Notes under the pieces: model-generated
The model's input: the letters and a program-made list of their open reading frames with translations, nothing else
What the model was told of the DNA's origin: nothing
Database searches by the model: none
Translations under genes and position numbers: made by a program
Shown: one piece after another, positions 54,505 to 63,761 of the stretch
How the letters are laid out: each line of letters begins with the position of its first letter
Position numbering within the stretch: position 1 is the stretch's first letter
Assembly: GCF_900100335.1 (NCBI RefSeq)
Contig: NZ_FNFE01000010.1
Location: 45,439 to 109,438 of the forward strand
Origin: Natronorubrum texcoconense
Lineage (GTDB): Archaea > Halobacteriota > Halobacteria > Halobacteriales > Natrialbaceae
DNA length: 64,000 nt
Direction of reading: 5' to 3'

Positions 54505-56073
54505 TTAGCTGAACTTCTGAACCGTCACGTCGAGCGTATCGAGATCGACGATGGGCGCAAAACCGGCGTCGGGGTCGATGTTGACGCTCTTCTGGAAGTC
54601 GGTCTGGGACTGCCAGCAGCCGGAGTTGATCGCGAGCACGTTGTGGTACTTCCCGAAGCCGAGTTTGTGGACGTGACCGGTGTGGAAGATGTCGGGCACC
54701 TCCTCCATTACGAGGAAGTCCTCCTCCTCGGGTGCGAGTCGCGTGTGACCCCCGAACTGGGGCGCGACGTGGCGCTTCTTCAGGAGGTGGAACATCGCCT
54801 TGTGCGGGTCGTCGTAGCTCGCCTTCTCCTCGGGCAGTTCCGCGATCACTTCGTCCAACGAAACGCCGTGGTACATCAAGACGGAGACGCCCTCGAGCGT
54901 CACCGTCGACGGATTGCTGACGATCCGCGAGTCGTGGGCCGACATGATCTCCCGGAGGTTCTCGTCGAATCCGGGCTGGGGTTCGGCGAGGCGCACCGCG
55001 TCGTGGTTGCCCGGAATCATCACGATCTCGATGTCGCCGGGCACCTGTTTGAGGTACTCGTTGAACACCTCGTACTGCTCGTAGATGTCGACGACGTCGA
55101 GCTCCTCGTCCTGGTTCGGGTAGACGCCGACGCCTTCCACCATGTCGCCCGCGATGAGCAGGTACTCGACGTGTTGGGCCTCAGGGGTGTGTAGCCAGTC
55201 GGCGAAGGCGTTCCAGGCGTCGTGCATGAACTCCTGGCTTCCGACGTGAACGTCGCTAATCAGCGCCGCCTGCACGTGGCGATCGGCCGTCGACGGCTTG
55301 TGTGTCCGGGGAACGTCCGGGAAGTACATCGAGTCGACGAACGCGATCCCGGAGTCGTCGGCGAGGGTTCCCTCCATCGCCAGCACCTCGTCGCAGAGCA
55401 GTTCTTCCACCAAATCGGCGTACTCCCGGTCTTTCATCACCAGCCACGGGAACGTTCCCGTCGCGTCCTCGAGTTCGATCAGCCAGTGGCCGCTCGCCGT
55501 CGAGCGGATGTCGTTGACCAGCCCGACCATTCCGACCTCGCCGCCGCCCGGCATCTTCTGGATGGCCGTCGCGGGACGGTGGTTGACCCGGCCCCGCAGT
55601 TTCGATCCCAGCTTCTCGAGTCGATCCCGAAAGACGGCGACGAAATCCTCGTACTCGCCCGTTCCGGTGCTGTCACCGGTCATATCTCCCGCGATCTCGA
55701 GCGAACGCAGCTCGGGATCGACGGACCGGTTCGCGGTCCCCGACCCCTCTGTTTCGACTGGAGCTGCCCCATCCACGTCTGACGGATCGGCCGTTCGATC
55801 TCCAGTCGAAACGGAGGGGTCTCCGTTGTCAGCTGTGACGGGTGGTTGCTGCCCGCCCGCTGTCGGTTTCGCGTCCGCGTCGGTCGTCGAGAGGACGGCT
55901 TCGACGTGGTCGGTCCGAACGACCAGCGCGTCCGCCGGCAGCTCCTCGACGACGCGCTCGAGGGTCGCCTGCGGGTCGTCGGCCGACGCGAGTTTCGTGA
56001 CGGCCTCGCGTTCGGCGTTGTACCCACGACTGGTGAGTTCGCTGACGATCCGAGCGGAGGCCTCGAGTGGCAC
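54505..56073 (-). CDS. polB: DNA polymerase II (PolD) small subunit DP1
   Basis: 522 residues, starting at GTG 56073. The N-terminal region (SARIVSELTSRGYNAEREAV) is helical. Next is an acidic linker (about 65-130), an OB fold (AIQKMPGGGEVGMVGLVNDI) and a calcineurin-type phosphoesterase domain with ALISDVHVGS, LLIAGDMVEGVG, IPGNHDAVR, LMYHG and FHTGHVHKLG. In PolD, DP1 has the 3'-5' proofreading nuclease and binds the catalytic DP2. The neighbouring signal peptidase and orc1 link it to the origin region. Confidence 0.94.
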   Translation of the reverse strand: MPLEASARIVSELTSRGYNAEREAVTKLASADDPQATLERVVEELPADALVVRTDHVEAVLSTTDADAKPTAGGQQPPVTADNGDPSVSTGDRTADPSDVDGAAPVETEGSGTANRSVDPELRSLEIAGDMTGDSTGTGEYEDFVAVFRDRLEKLGSKLRGRVNHRPATAIQKMPGGGEVGMVGLVNDIRSTASGHWLIELEDATGTFPWLVMKDREYADLVEELLCDEVLAMEGTLADDSGIAFVDSMYFPDVPRTHKPSTADRHVQAALISDVHVGSQEFMHDAWNAFADWLHTPEAQHVEYLLIAGDMVEGVGVYPNQDEELDVVDIYEQYEVFNEYLKQVPGDIEIVMIPGNHDAVRLAEPQPGFDENLREIMSAHDSRIVSNPSTVTLEGVSVLMYHGVSLDEVIAELPEEKASYDDPHKAMFHLLKKRHVAPQFGGHTRLAPEEEDFLVMEEVPDIFHTGHVHKLGFGKYHNVLAINSGCWQSQTDFQKSVNIDPDAGFAPIVDLDTLDVTVQKFS

Positions 56074-56362
56074 ACGATTCGCATTCGCGAGCGGGGAGAA
56101 AAGGATATCGTCATGGGAGTGTTCTCGAGACCGTTCCGTTTCGCCGAACGGCGGACGAGACGGCGACCCGACCGTCCACTGTTCCCACCAGTAGAGTTAT
56201 TCCCGTAACTAAAATAGCAACGCGAACGAGTGATTCAGGTGTGTCCGTCTTCCATCGCGCCGGTCCGGTCATCGTGCGAAATGACTACCGCAGTGTTCGC
56301 CGCATTCGATCCGGGGTGTCGGAGCAGAAGGTTGATTGCAGGCCCCAGCAAAACGGGTGACG

Positions 56363-57451
56363 ATGAGCGGTTCTAACCCCGGTGACCCGCCCGACGATCC
56401 CGACGAGCGTGGTGACCACACCGGTAAGCGGGGTGATCCTGACGGTGAGGGACGCCGGGATTCGGACGCAAACACGGGTCGAGATCCGGACGGTGACGCA
56501 GGCCAGAGTCCGGACGCAAACACGGGTCGAGACCCAGTTGCCGACGCGAAGCGAGATTCGGCCAGCGGGAAGCGAGATCCGGCCACCGCGAATCGAGAGT
56601 CGACCGGCACCTCCGCCGGGACGGCCGACGCGGCCGCTACCGACGACCGGGTGACGATCGAGGACGACGGCGTCGTTCACTGGTTCCTGAAATCCAACGA
56701 CGGGAACGTCGTCTTCGTCCGCGATATCCTGAGCAGCGTCGCTATCGTCGCCGTGATCGGACTCCTTCTGTTCGCGCTCAGCGGGGTCTGGCCGCCGCTG
56801 GTCGCCGTCGAGAGCGGCAGCATGGAACCCGATATGGAGCGAGGCGATCTCATCTTCGTCATCGACGAGGATCGGTACGTCGGCGACGATCCGGCCGGTG
56901 ACACCGGAATCGTTCCCCTCGAGAACGGCGTCGAAAACGGCCACGAGCGCTTCGGTCAACCGGGCGACGTCATCATCTTCCAACCCAACGGCGACGAGCG
57001 ACAGACGCCGATAATCCACCGGGCACACTTCTGGGTCGAGGAGGACGAAAACTGGGTCGATACGAAAGCCGACGAGGAGATCATCGGCGAGACGACCTGC
57101 GACGATCTCCAGACCTGTCCAGCGAACCACGACGGGTTTATCACGAAAGGCGACGCCAACAACGGCTACGACCAACAGTACGGCAGCTTCAACGAGCCAC
57201 AAAGCGAGGTCGTCGACCCCGACTGGGTCACCGGCAAGGCGAGGTTCGGAATTCCGTGGCTCGGCCACATCAGACTGACGTTCGACTCGATTCTCGGCGG
57301 GATGCTCGCTCCCTCGCCCGTAATCGAGACCGATCCAGCGGGGCTGACCGGACTCGACTCGAGCGCCGCACAGGTCGGTCTCGTCGGAACCACCGGCGCT
57401 GCCGGAGCGACTGGCGGAATTGCCGTCGCGGTTAACCGATACCGCGACTGA
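56363..57451 (+). CDS. sec11: Signal peptidase I, archaeal type
   Basis: 362 residues from ATG 56363. About 95 hydrophilic residues with repeated DANTGRDP and DPDGD units precede one transmembrane helix (about 120-142). The catalytic Ser lies in VESGSMEPDM and the His in TPIIHRAHFW, with TKGDANNGYD near the end of the catalytic fold; archaeal enzymes use this Ser-His pair instead of Ser-Lys. It removes Sec signal peptides outside the membrane. The C-terminus adds a hydrophobic Gly/Ala helix (AAQVGLVGTTGAAGATGGIA). Repeats in the N-terminus vary in haloarchaea. Confidence 0.9.
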   Translation: MSGSNPGDPPDDPDERGDHTGKRGDPDGEGRRDSDANTGRDPDGDAGQSPDANTGRDPVADAKRDSASGKRDPATANRESTGTSAGTADAAATDDRVTIEDDGVVHWFLKSNDGNVVFVRDILSSVAIVAVIGLLLFALSGVWPPLVAVESGSMEPDMERGDLIFVIDEDRYVGDDPAGDTGIVPLENGVENGHERFGQPGDVIIFQPNGDERQTPIIHRAHFWVEEDENWVDTKADEEIIGETTCDDLQTCPANHDGFITKGDANNGYDQQYGSFNEPQSEVVDPDWVTGKARFGIPWLGHIRLTFDSILGGMLAPSPVIETDPAGLTGLDSSAAQVGLVGTTGAAGATGGIAVAVNRYRD

Positions 57452-57662
57452 GCCTGCGGATCCGACTCGACTGCGCCCCCGATTCGCCCGTTTTCTACGT
57501 TTGTTTCTACGCGAGTGCGACGGCTTCGAGACGAATCTCCACTACGGACCATCCGTTCGAGTGGAAGCGAACCAGAGGGGCGGCGCTGAGCCGAAAACGA
57601 GGGCCACCTGTCCAGTACAGATCATCGAACACGGATCGGTGAACGCGCGAATCGAGCGACGA

Positions 57663-58106
57663 TCAGCCGTCGGTGTCGATCTCGAGTCGGAGCTTGTCGC
57701 CGTCCTGGACCACGTACTCGCTCGGATCCACAGATTCGTCGTCGACCAGAAACGTCAGTTTGGTGTCCTCGTCGGTACCGTCGTAAATCGTTCCGTCGAT
57801 CGTCACGACGTAGGATCCGTTCGCACGCGTACACTCGAAATGGGGAAGAAGATCGATACCCTCGGCGAACGTCACCGGCTCCTCGCCCTCCATGTACCAG
57901 TACTCGTCTCGCTCGTGGAGGTGAAAATCGATCGAGTGATTCTCGGCGTGTTCGGCCTGATAACGGTCGGCCTCGAGATCGATGGGGTTGCCATCGACTA
58001 CGACCTCGATCTCGCCGCGCTCGTACTCGACCTCGCCGTCGACGAATACACAGCCGGCGAGCGAGACGAGACTCGCCGTCGCACCGAGAACGGCCCGTCG
58101 TTTCAT
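57663..58106 (-). CDS. Small lipoprotein, haloarchaeal hypothetical
   Basis: 147 residues from ATG 58106. A short basic start (MKRRAVLGATASLVSLAGC) gives a lipobox at Cys19. The rest is acidic, beta-rich and contains a His-rich stretch HAENHSIDFHLHERDEYWY that could bind a metal. No family is recognised. The RR pair makes Tat export likely. Confidence 0.65.
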   Translation of the reverse strand: MKRRAVLGATASLVSLAGCVFVDGEVEYERGEIEVVVDGNPIDLEADRYQAEHAENHSIDFHLHERDEYWYMEGEEPVTFAEGIDLLPHFECTRANGSYVVTIDGTIYDGTDEDTKLTFLVDDESVDPSEYVVQDGDKLRLEIDTDG

Positions 58107-58287
58107 GTCGAATCGAAGTGAGCGCACGTATATCGGTTCGTCGGTGACTCCCGAGGAGAGGGAGTCCGGGGGGGACGGGTTTCCAGCGGAACGGGAACGG
58201 AAGAGTGTAGGGTTCCAGTCGAACGATACTCGGAGGGTCGAAGATCTCGAGCAGAATGAATCCGGAGGAGTACGGCTACGGAACGAG

Positions 58288-59952
58288 CTAGTTCTCGAAC
58301 CGTGCCTGGACGAACGGCTGGACGTCGTCGATATCGCTCAGTCGGGAGTCAGAGAGGAGGACGGCCTCCGTCTCGTCGATCGGTACCGAGAGACTGATCT
58401 CCTTGGTCCGGCCGTAGCGGCCCTTCGAGACGACGACGGCGTTGACGATGCCGAGCATGTCGAGTTCGCTGATCAGGTCCGTCACCCGGCGTTGAGTGAG
58501 TACGTCGGCGTCGATCTCCTCGCAGAGACGTTTGTAGATGTTGAACACCTCGCCCGTGTTGATGCTGTGGACGCCGTTTTTCTCGAGCAGGATGATCGCG
58601 AAGAGGACGAGTTTCGACTGCGTAGGGAGCGTGCGAACGACCTCGACCACGCGGTCGAGTTCGATCTTGTCCTGTGCCTGTCTGACGTGTTCCTCGACGA
58701 TCGTCTCCGTCTGGGAGCGCTCCGCCAGTTCGCCCGCGGTCCGAAGGAGATCTAACGCGCGGCGCGCGTCACCGTGTTCCTGTGCCGCGAAGGCCGCACA
58801 GAGCGGGATCACGTCGTCCGACAGCGCGCCGGGCTTGAACGCGACCTCCGACCGGTGTTCCAGGATATCGCGCAACTGATTCGCGTCGTACGGCGGGAAG
58901 ACGATCTCCTCCTCGCCCAGCGAGGACTTGACGCGCGGATCGAGGAAGTCGGTGAACTTCAGGTCGTTCGAGATTCCGATGATGGAGACACGGGAGTTCT
59001 CGAGTTCGGAGTTCATCCGCGAGAGGTTGTACAGCGTATCGTCGCCGCTCTTCTCGACGAGTTTGTCGATCTCGTCTAACATGATGACGACGACCCGTTC
59101 GTCGTAATCGACCGCGTCGAAAAACACGCTGTAGACCCGGTCGGTGGGCCACCCCGTCATGGGGACTTCCTCGAAGGACTCCTTGTCCGCCTCGAGGTTC
59201 TCGATTTTCGTCTCGACCTCGCCCCTGGAGTCGAAGGGGGTCGACTCGAGCGGATGGGCCGCCGGCAACTGATCGTTCCCGTCCACATCGTCGTCAGGGA
59301 CCGCAGTCGCTCGATCGGGGGACTCCGTATCGGCGAACCGGTCAGATTCTGCGAGATCGTCTGAAACGACCGTCTCGTCGTCGAACTCCGGCTCGGCATC
59401 GGTGTCGAACTCCGGCTCGACGGCGGCGTCGGTCATGTACTCGTCGAGAGCCTCGAGCAGCTCCTCGAGTTCGGCGACCCGGTCGTCGATTCGGGCCTCG
59501 TTCTTCTCGATGAACTTGTTCGCGAGCTGTGCGAGCACGCGGTACTGCGTGTCCGTGACCTCGCAGTTGATGTACTCGACGTCACACGGGACGCTGTACT
59601 TCTGGGAGGTGCTCTCGAGTTCCTTGCTGACGAACTTCGCGCTGGCCGTCTTTCCCGTTCCGGTCTTACCGTAGATGAGGATGTTCGACGGCGTCTCGCC
59701 GCGGAGCGCAGCGACAAGAATCGTCGCCATCTTGTTGATCTGATCGCTTCGGTGGGGGAGTTCGTGCGGCGTGTAGGACGGCCGAAGCACTTCCTTGTTC
59801 TCGAAAATCGGTTCGCCGCTGAGCAGATCGTCGAACAGGCCCTGACTCGACGCTTCGTCGTCGAGATCGGATCGCTCGAGGTTCGAGAACCCGGGACTCT
59901 CGTCGCTATCGACCTCCTCTCCGCCTCTCGGTTCTGAATTGTCGTCTGACAT
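58288..59952 (-). CDS. orc1: Orc1/Cdc6 replication initiator, origin-linked
   Basis: 554 residues. AAA+ ATPase with Walker A YGKTGTGKTA (95-102), Walker B VIMLDEID (Asp293-Glu294), sensor 1 GISND (Asn329) and a C-terminal winged helix (about 440-550, LTQRRVTDLISELDMLGIV). Relative to ~400-residue archaeal Orc1 proteins it has an acidic insert (about 150-262) between Walker A and B. It binds the origin boxes and recruits MCM. It starts at the edge of the origin and an ORB sits at -15 to -37, so autoregulation is likely. Confidence 0.95.
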   Translation of the reverse strand: MSDDNSEPRGGEEVDSDESPGFSNLERSDLDDEASSQGLFDDLLSGEPIFENKEVLRPSYTPHELPHRSDQINKMATILVAALRGETPSNILIYGKTGTGKTASAKFVSKELESTSQKYSVPCDVEYINCEVTDTQYRVLAQLANKFIEKNEARIDDRVAELEELLEALDEYMTDAAVEPEFDTDAEPEFDDETVVSDDLAESDRFADTESPDRATAVPDDDVDGNDQLPAAHPLESTPFDSRGEVETKIENLEADKESFEEVPMTGWPTDRVYSVFFDAVDYDERVVVIMLDEIDKLVEKSGDDTLYNLSRMNSELENSRVSIIGISNDLKFTDFLDPRVKSSLGEEEIVFPPYDANQLRDILEHRSEVAFKPGALSDDVIPLCAAFAAQEHGDARRALDLLRTAGELAERSQTETIVEEHVRQAQDKIELDRVVEVVRTLPTQSKLVLFAIILLEKNGVHSINTGEVFNIYKRLCEEIDADVLTQRRVTDLISELDMLGIVNAVVVSKGRYGRTKEISLSVPIDETEAVLLSDSRLSDIDDVQPFVQARFEN

Positions 59953-59965
59953 CCGTCGTGTACAT

Positions 59966-59989
59966 ACCCCCTTGCTTCGAGTGGAAGAC
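59966..59989 (-). promoter_or_regulatory. Origin recognition box next to orc1
   Basis: Read on the minus strand: GTCTTCCACTCGAAG then CAAGGGGGT. The TTCCA...CGAAxCxAGGGGG pattern follows the haloarchaeal ORB consensus. It lies 14 nt before the orc1 start, so bound Orc1 could repress its own gene. Confidence 0.65.
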
Positions 59990-60700
59990 CGGACCCTAAA
60001 TCAGGAATATTGCGCGGTAGATAGCCCGACTGGGGCAACCTCCTATTCCAAGCACCCAACCTGGGTCCAGTTGATGCAAACGAAACAGAGGAAAACCATG
60101 CTATTAAATTCTTCCCTTCCATCCACGGCCGTTTTCGAATCTTCGGAGGAACGAGCCCGTTAGCCTCTGAGAAAAACGATTTCATGTAACGAGCGCGTCA
60201 TCGAGCCGCTGGAGTGAGATAGAACGTACGTTTCAGGTCGACGGACCAGTAGTCAAAATTCAGACACCCTTCGAGCAGTCACCAGTGGGCGGGAACCGAG
60301 CAAAGAAGTATCGAAAATGTCATATTTTGAGAGTCCCCGATGTTCGGTTGGTATCGACCGAAAGCCGGACGGGAAACGAAACTCGAGGTAATCGGAAGCG
60401 ATAGCGGTGATGTACCGCGGCGACCAACCAGGCAGACCCTCGAGAACGGAGAACCGTGGTCGTCGTACGGAAGGAAATGGTCGATCGATTCGGTGGCGAG
60501 CAAACAAGTGTCGGAGAACGCGAGGGCGAATTTCGAAGCGTGCGAATAGGATGGCAGAGCGAGTGCGATGTGGCTCGAGTGCATCAGTATGTCTGAGGTG
60601 GAGAAGGGAGATCAGTCTTCGAGTGGTCGAACGACGTGAAAGAATAGTGTGTTAGGAGATGTCGCGAGACCCATGTTAACAATATTCTGTGGAGGGGGAG

Positions 60701-60728
60701 CCCCCCACCCCTTCGTTTCGGGTGGAAC
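60701..60728 (-). promoter_or_regulatory. Origin recognition box with G-string (left)
   Basis: Reverse complement GTTCCACCCGAAACGAAGGG then GTGGGGGG. The core GAAACGAAGGGG and the terminal G-string match the ORB consensus. It is in inverted orientation to the box at 61024-61050, with the AT-rich segment between them. Confidence 0.75.
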
Positions 60729-60739
60729 GAGTCAACAGA

Positions 60740-60757
60740 GGGGGTGGGGGGAGGGGG
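60740..60757 (+). repeat. G-rich tract in origin
   Basis: Three runs of 5, 6 and 5 guanines separated by single bases, just right of the left ORB. Together with the ORB G-string it could form four-stranded DNA. Confidence 0.5.
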
Positions 60758-60762
60758 TGTCT

Positions 60763-60898
60763 CTAGGACGGGAATCTTTAAGATAGTGGGTGAGGAACAC
60801 GGTCCGTAGCACTAGCAAAACGCATTTTTTACTAGAGAAAGTGGATATGGTTACTAGTCCCTACTAGAATTGTCTCTCTCACCGTCTCGAGTTACTAG
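60763..60898. other. CTAG cluster in origin
   Basis: Six CTAG tetranucleotides occur in 136 bases (60763, 60812, 60832, 60854, 60864 and 60895); five are ACTAG and three TTACTAG. CTAG is rare in haloarchaeal genomes, so the cluster is exceptional. It is in the probable unwinding region between the two ORBs. Confidence 0.7.
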
Positions 60899-61023
60899 AT
60901 CACTCCCTTTTACCGAATTCCCTCCGCTGAATCCTTCTCGCTCCGGTCTCGAGCCGATCTTACGTTCTTTCGATGGGATCGTGATCGATTTCCCCTACTC
61001 TCCCACCACCTCTCTCGACACTC

Positions 61024-61050
61024 TCCAGTTGAAACGAAGGGGTGGGGGTG
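61024..61050 (+). promoter_or_regulatory. Origin recognition box with G-string (right)
   Basis: TCCAGTTGAAACGAAGGGGT then GGGGGTG. It has the same GAAACGAAGGGGTGGGGG core as the left box on the other strand, so the two form the inverted pair typical of an archaeal origin. Confidence 0.78.
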
Positions 61051-61586
61051 TTTCGCTCTGGTTGTCTACTGCTACCATTCCACACACATACCTACCGAAT
61101 TCATCGAACCCTCCCTACTGGTTCATGTACTCTCAAAATCACTCTGATGTCGTGCTTTCTTCGATCCCGTGAAACTCACACACAGCTGGTTCGCCGTCGT
61201 CGCATCGCTGTCGTAGCCGGACCAACACTCATCATCGAACGGACACACCGCGTAGCAGTAGTTGTCCCGAGTCGATGGTACTCGTTCTAACCGATGAATC
61301 AGTACACGTTGTGAAGTTCGCGCGTACCCGCGTATGTCCGTAATACGTCGTGCGTAGTGTTGCCCAGCTTGACGACTCCGACGAGCAATTACGGCACTCG
61401 ACAACTCCGACGAGCAACTAACCGAACGGTGCCGACGCGGAACGCCGTACGATGTCCGATCGAACCCCTCACCGAGCGGAACGGACTCCTTCTCGCGTTG
61501 AATTGTCTACACGTCTGACGTAGGCTTAAGTGAATTCAGTTTGTAGTACGCGCAACTGCACCCCGCGGTGCTGGAGGGCCCCACTG

Positions 61587-62225
61587 ATGGGACTGTTCAC
61601 AGAACTCAAAGATAGTATCTCTCGGGTTACGGACCGCCTGTTTTCGGAACAGGAACCCAAACGAATCGGCATCTACGGTCCGCCGAACGCAGGAAAGACA
61701 ACGCTTGCCAATCGTATCGCTCGTGACTGGACCGGTGACGCCATCGGCGCGGAGAGTCACATTCCACACGAAACACGGCGCGCGCGCCGGAAGGAAGGCG
61801 TCGAAATCGAGCGCAACGGCAAGTCGGTGACCATCGACATCGTCGACACCCCCGGTGTCACGACGAAAGTCGACTACGAGGAGTTCACCGACGAGATGGA
61901 AGAGGACGACGCCATCCGTCGCTCGCGCGAGGCCACCGAAGGCGTCGCGGAAGCGATGCACTGGCTGCGCGAGGACGTCGACGGCGTCATCTACGTACTC
62001 GACAGCGCCGAGGATCCGATCACGCAGGTCAACACGATGCTGATCGGCATCATCGAATCTCGAGATCTCCCGGTTCTTATCTTCGCGAACAAGATCGACC
62101 TCGACGACTCGAGCGTCAAGCGGATCGAGGACGCGTTCCCACAGCACAAGACCGTCCCGCTGTCGGCCAAGGAGGGCGAGAACATGGACGAAGTGTACGA
62201 AAACATCGCGGAGTACTTCGGGTGA
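61587..62225 (+). CDS. oapA: Era-like GTP-binding protein, origin-associated (OapA)
   Basis: 212 residues from ATG 61587. Ras-like GTPase: Walker A YGPPNAGKTTLANR (~30-43), G3 IVDTPG (~92), G4 FANKIDL and G5 LSAKEG. It matches the Era-like protein that accompanies oriC1 in haloarchaea. It is first of three genes that face away from the origin; the name 'origin-associated protein' is from position, and its replication role is unproven. Confidence 0.88.
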   Translation: MGLFTELKDSISRVTDRLFSEQEPKRIGIYGPPNAGKTTLANRIARDWTGDAIGAESHIPHETRRARRKEGVEIERNGKSVTIDIVDTPGVTTKVDYEEFTDEMEEDDAIRRSREATEGVAEAMHWLREDVDGVIYVLDSAEDPITQVNTMLIGIIESRDLPVLIFANKIDLDDSSVKRIEDAFPQHKTVPLSAKEGENMDEVYENIAEYFG

Positions 62226-62231
62226 ACGAGG

Positions 62232-62633
62232 ATGCCAAAAGCAACTAACGCGGACGACCCGGACGCTCCCAACGGTGTCCAGATCGACCTGATCAGCGGC
62301 GAGCGCATGGAGAACATGGCGACGATGGAGAAGATCCGGATGATCTTGGACGGCGTCCACGACGGCAACATCGTCATCTTGGAGGAGGGGTTGACGCCCG
62401 ACGAAGAGAGCAAACTGATCGAGGTAACGATGTCCGAGATCAGCCCCGACGAGTTCAACGGGATCGAGATCGAGACCTATCCGAAATCCACGACGCGTGA
62501 CTCCTCGCTCCTCGGCCGGATCATGGGTGGGGACGAATCGACGGCTAAACTGACGGTCATCGGACCAGCGAACCAGATCGAGACGCTTCACAAGGACGAA
62601 ACGCTCATCAGCGCGCTCGTCTCTCGAGACTGA
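62232..62633 (+). CDS. oapB: DUF2073 protein, origin-associated (OapB)
   Basis: 133 residues. It contains VQIDLISGERMENMATMEKI and ILDGVHDGNIVILEEGLTPDEE, signatures of archaeal DUF2073. It starts 7 nt after oapA. In some archaea OapB-like proteins have been found bound to a non-coding RNA; a role at oriC is not established. Confidence 0.88.
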   Translation: MPKATNADDPDAPNGVQIDLISGERMENMATMEKIRMILDGVHDGNIVILEEGLTPDEESKLIEVTMSEISPDEFNGIEIETYPKSTTRDSSLLGRIMGGDESTAKLTVIGPANQIETLHKDETLISALVSRD

Positions 62634-62646
62634 TGTCACACGAATA

Positions 62647-63717
62647 ATGCCACACGAATGTACGAACTGCGGCCGCACGTTTCCCGACGGCTCCAAGGAG
62701 ATGCTGTCGGGCTGTCCCGACTGCGGCGGGAACAAGTTCCAGTTCGCCCCGTCCGGACGGGCGACGAGCGGGTCGTCCGGGTCGACTGCGAGGAAGGTAG
62801 CCGATTCGGGCGCGGGAACTGTAGAGTCACCCGACACAGCCGCGGACCCCGACACCTCCGGAACCGTCGGACGCGCCGCAGAAACCGTTCGTGGGTGGAT
62901 GTCGTCGGAATCGGACGACTCGAGTACTGAACCGGAGTCGCAACCGACAGCGTCGAATCGCTCCGGGTCGTCGACGGTCGACGATCGCTCCACATCGACG
63001 GCCGGAACTCGGTCCGGATCGGCGGACGCAAACCGATCCCAACGGGCGGATGCGAACCGATCCCAACAAACCGAAGCCCAACAGACGGATCGATCGTGGC
63101 CCGGCAGCGACGGGTCGATCGAACCTGACGAGCGTTCCGAACCGGGCGAGTTCGCCGAGTGGCCGGAGACCGCCCGTCGGCCCGAAGACCGTTCGACACC
63201 CCCGGGCGACGCTTCCAGTGGAATCCAAGGGGACAACGCTGGGGCCGGCTCTGTATCTCCCCCCGCTGATTCGATCGACGACGGCGGATCGCTCGAGGAC
63301 GATGGGACGCTGACGGACGGGCCGACGCTCGCGGAGAGCGAGAACACGGCACAGGCCGACGCCCGAAGCGAGGTCGTGTCGACGGACGACCTCCCCAGCG
63401 ACGTCGATCGGACCACTGCACCCGAAACGGGGGCCGCTGGACCGTCGGGATCACCCGACCCCGCAGACGGTACCGGTGAGCAGCCGCCGGATCACGGCCG
63501 CGTCGTTAGCGAACCGTCGGGAGACCAACCGTCGATCGAGGAACTCCGCGCGGAGCTCAACGAACAGTTCGAGAGCATCAAAATCGTCAGCCCTGGACAG
63601 TACGAACTCAACCTGATGGAGCTCTACAACCGTGAGGAGTACATCATCTCGCTGCAAGAAGACGGTCGGTACGTCATCGACGTGCCGGACTCTTGGCGCT
63701 CGGACGACGACTCGTAG
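62647..63717 (+). CDS. oapC: Zinc-ribbon origin-associated protein (OapC/ArvC)
   Basis: 356 residues. An N-terminal zinc ribbon (CTNCGRTFPDGSKEMLSGCPDC) and a conserved C-terminal domain (ELRAELNEQFESIKIVS... ELYNREEYIISLQEDGRY) are separated by a ~230-residue disordered linker rich in Ser/Thr/Arg/Asp. The linker includes a short direct repeat (ANRSQRADANRSQ). This fits the OapC/ArvC family. It is third in the oap operon, 14 nt after oapB. The linker accounts for most of the length variation in this family. Confidence 0.85.
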   Translation: MPHECTNCGRTFPDGSKEMLSGCPDCGGNKFQFAPSGRATSGSSGSTARKVADSGAGTVESPDTAADPDTSGTVGRAAETVRGWMSSESDDSSTEPESQPTASNRSGSSTVDDRSTSTAGTRSGSADANRSQRADANRSQQTEAQQTDRSWPGSDGSIEPDERSEPGEFAEWPETARRPEDRSTPPGDASSGIQGDNAGAGSVSPPADSIDDGGSLEDDGTLTDGPTLAESENTAQADARSEVVSTDDLPSDVDRTTAPETGAAGPSGSPDPADGTGEQPPDHGRVVSEPSGDQPSIEELRAELNEQFESIKIVSPGQYELNLMELYNREEYIISLQEDGRYVIDVPDSWRSDDDS

Positions 63718-63761
63718 CGATTGGAGGACGACTCGTAGCGATTGGAGGACGACTCGTAGCG
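63706..63761 (+). repeat. 21-bp direct repeat duplicating the oapC stop
   Basis: The unit GACGACTCGTAGCGATTGGAG occurs 2.7 times in tandem (63706, 63727, 63748). The first TAG is the oapC stop; the repeat is in frame, so each unit repeats that stop. Confidence 0.8.

Larger units (their letters stand above)
59953..61586. other. oriC1: Replication origin, oriC1 type
   Basis: Large (1.6 kb) non-coding region between divergent orc1 and oapABC. It contains inverted origin recognition boxes with G-strings at 60701-60728 and 61024-61050, another box beside orc1 (59966-59989), an AT-rich CTAG-dense segment (60763-60898), an AT-rich stretch TGTTAACAATATTCTG near 60675, and low gene density. These match the published layout of haloarchaeal oriC1 (orc1 plus ORBs plus oap genes). 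No reading frame in it is convincing. Confidence 0.88.

Noticed and set aside
60059..60085. Extra ORB near TCCAGTTGATGCAAACGAAAC
   Set aside because: It resembles the ORB core only if a 4-base insertion is allowed and has no G-string; left out as too weak.
60340..60549. 69-residue plus-strand reading frame inside the origin
   Set aside because: The product is not acidic, has no known motif, and overlaps another frame on the opposite strand. Origin DNA is the better explanation.
61536..63416. 626-residue reading frame opposite oapA, oapB and oapC
   Set aside because: It is the reverse of three recognisable genes; GC-rich haloarchaeal DNA leaves long open antisense frames.
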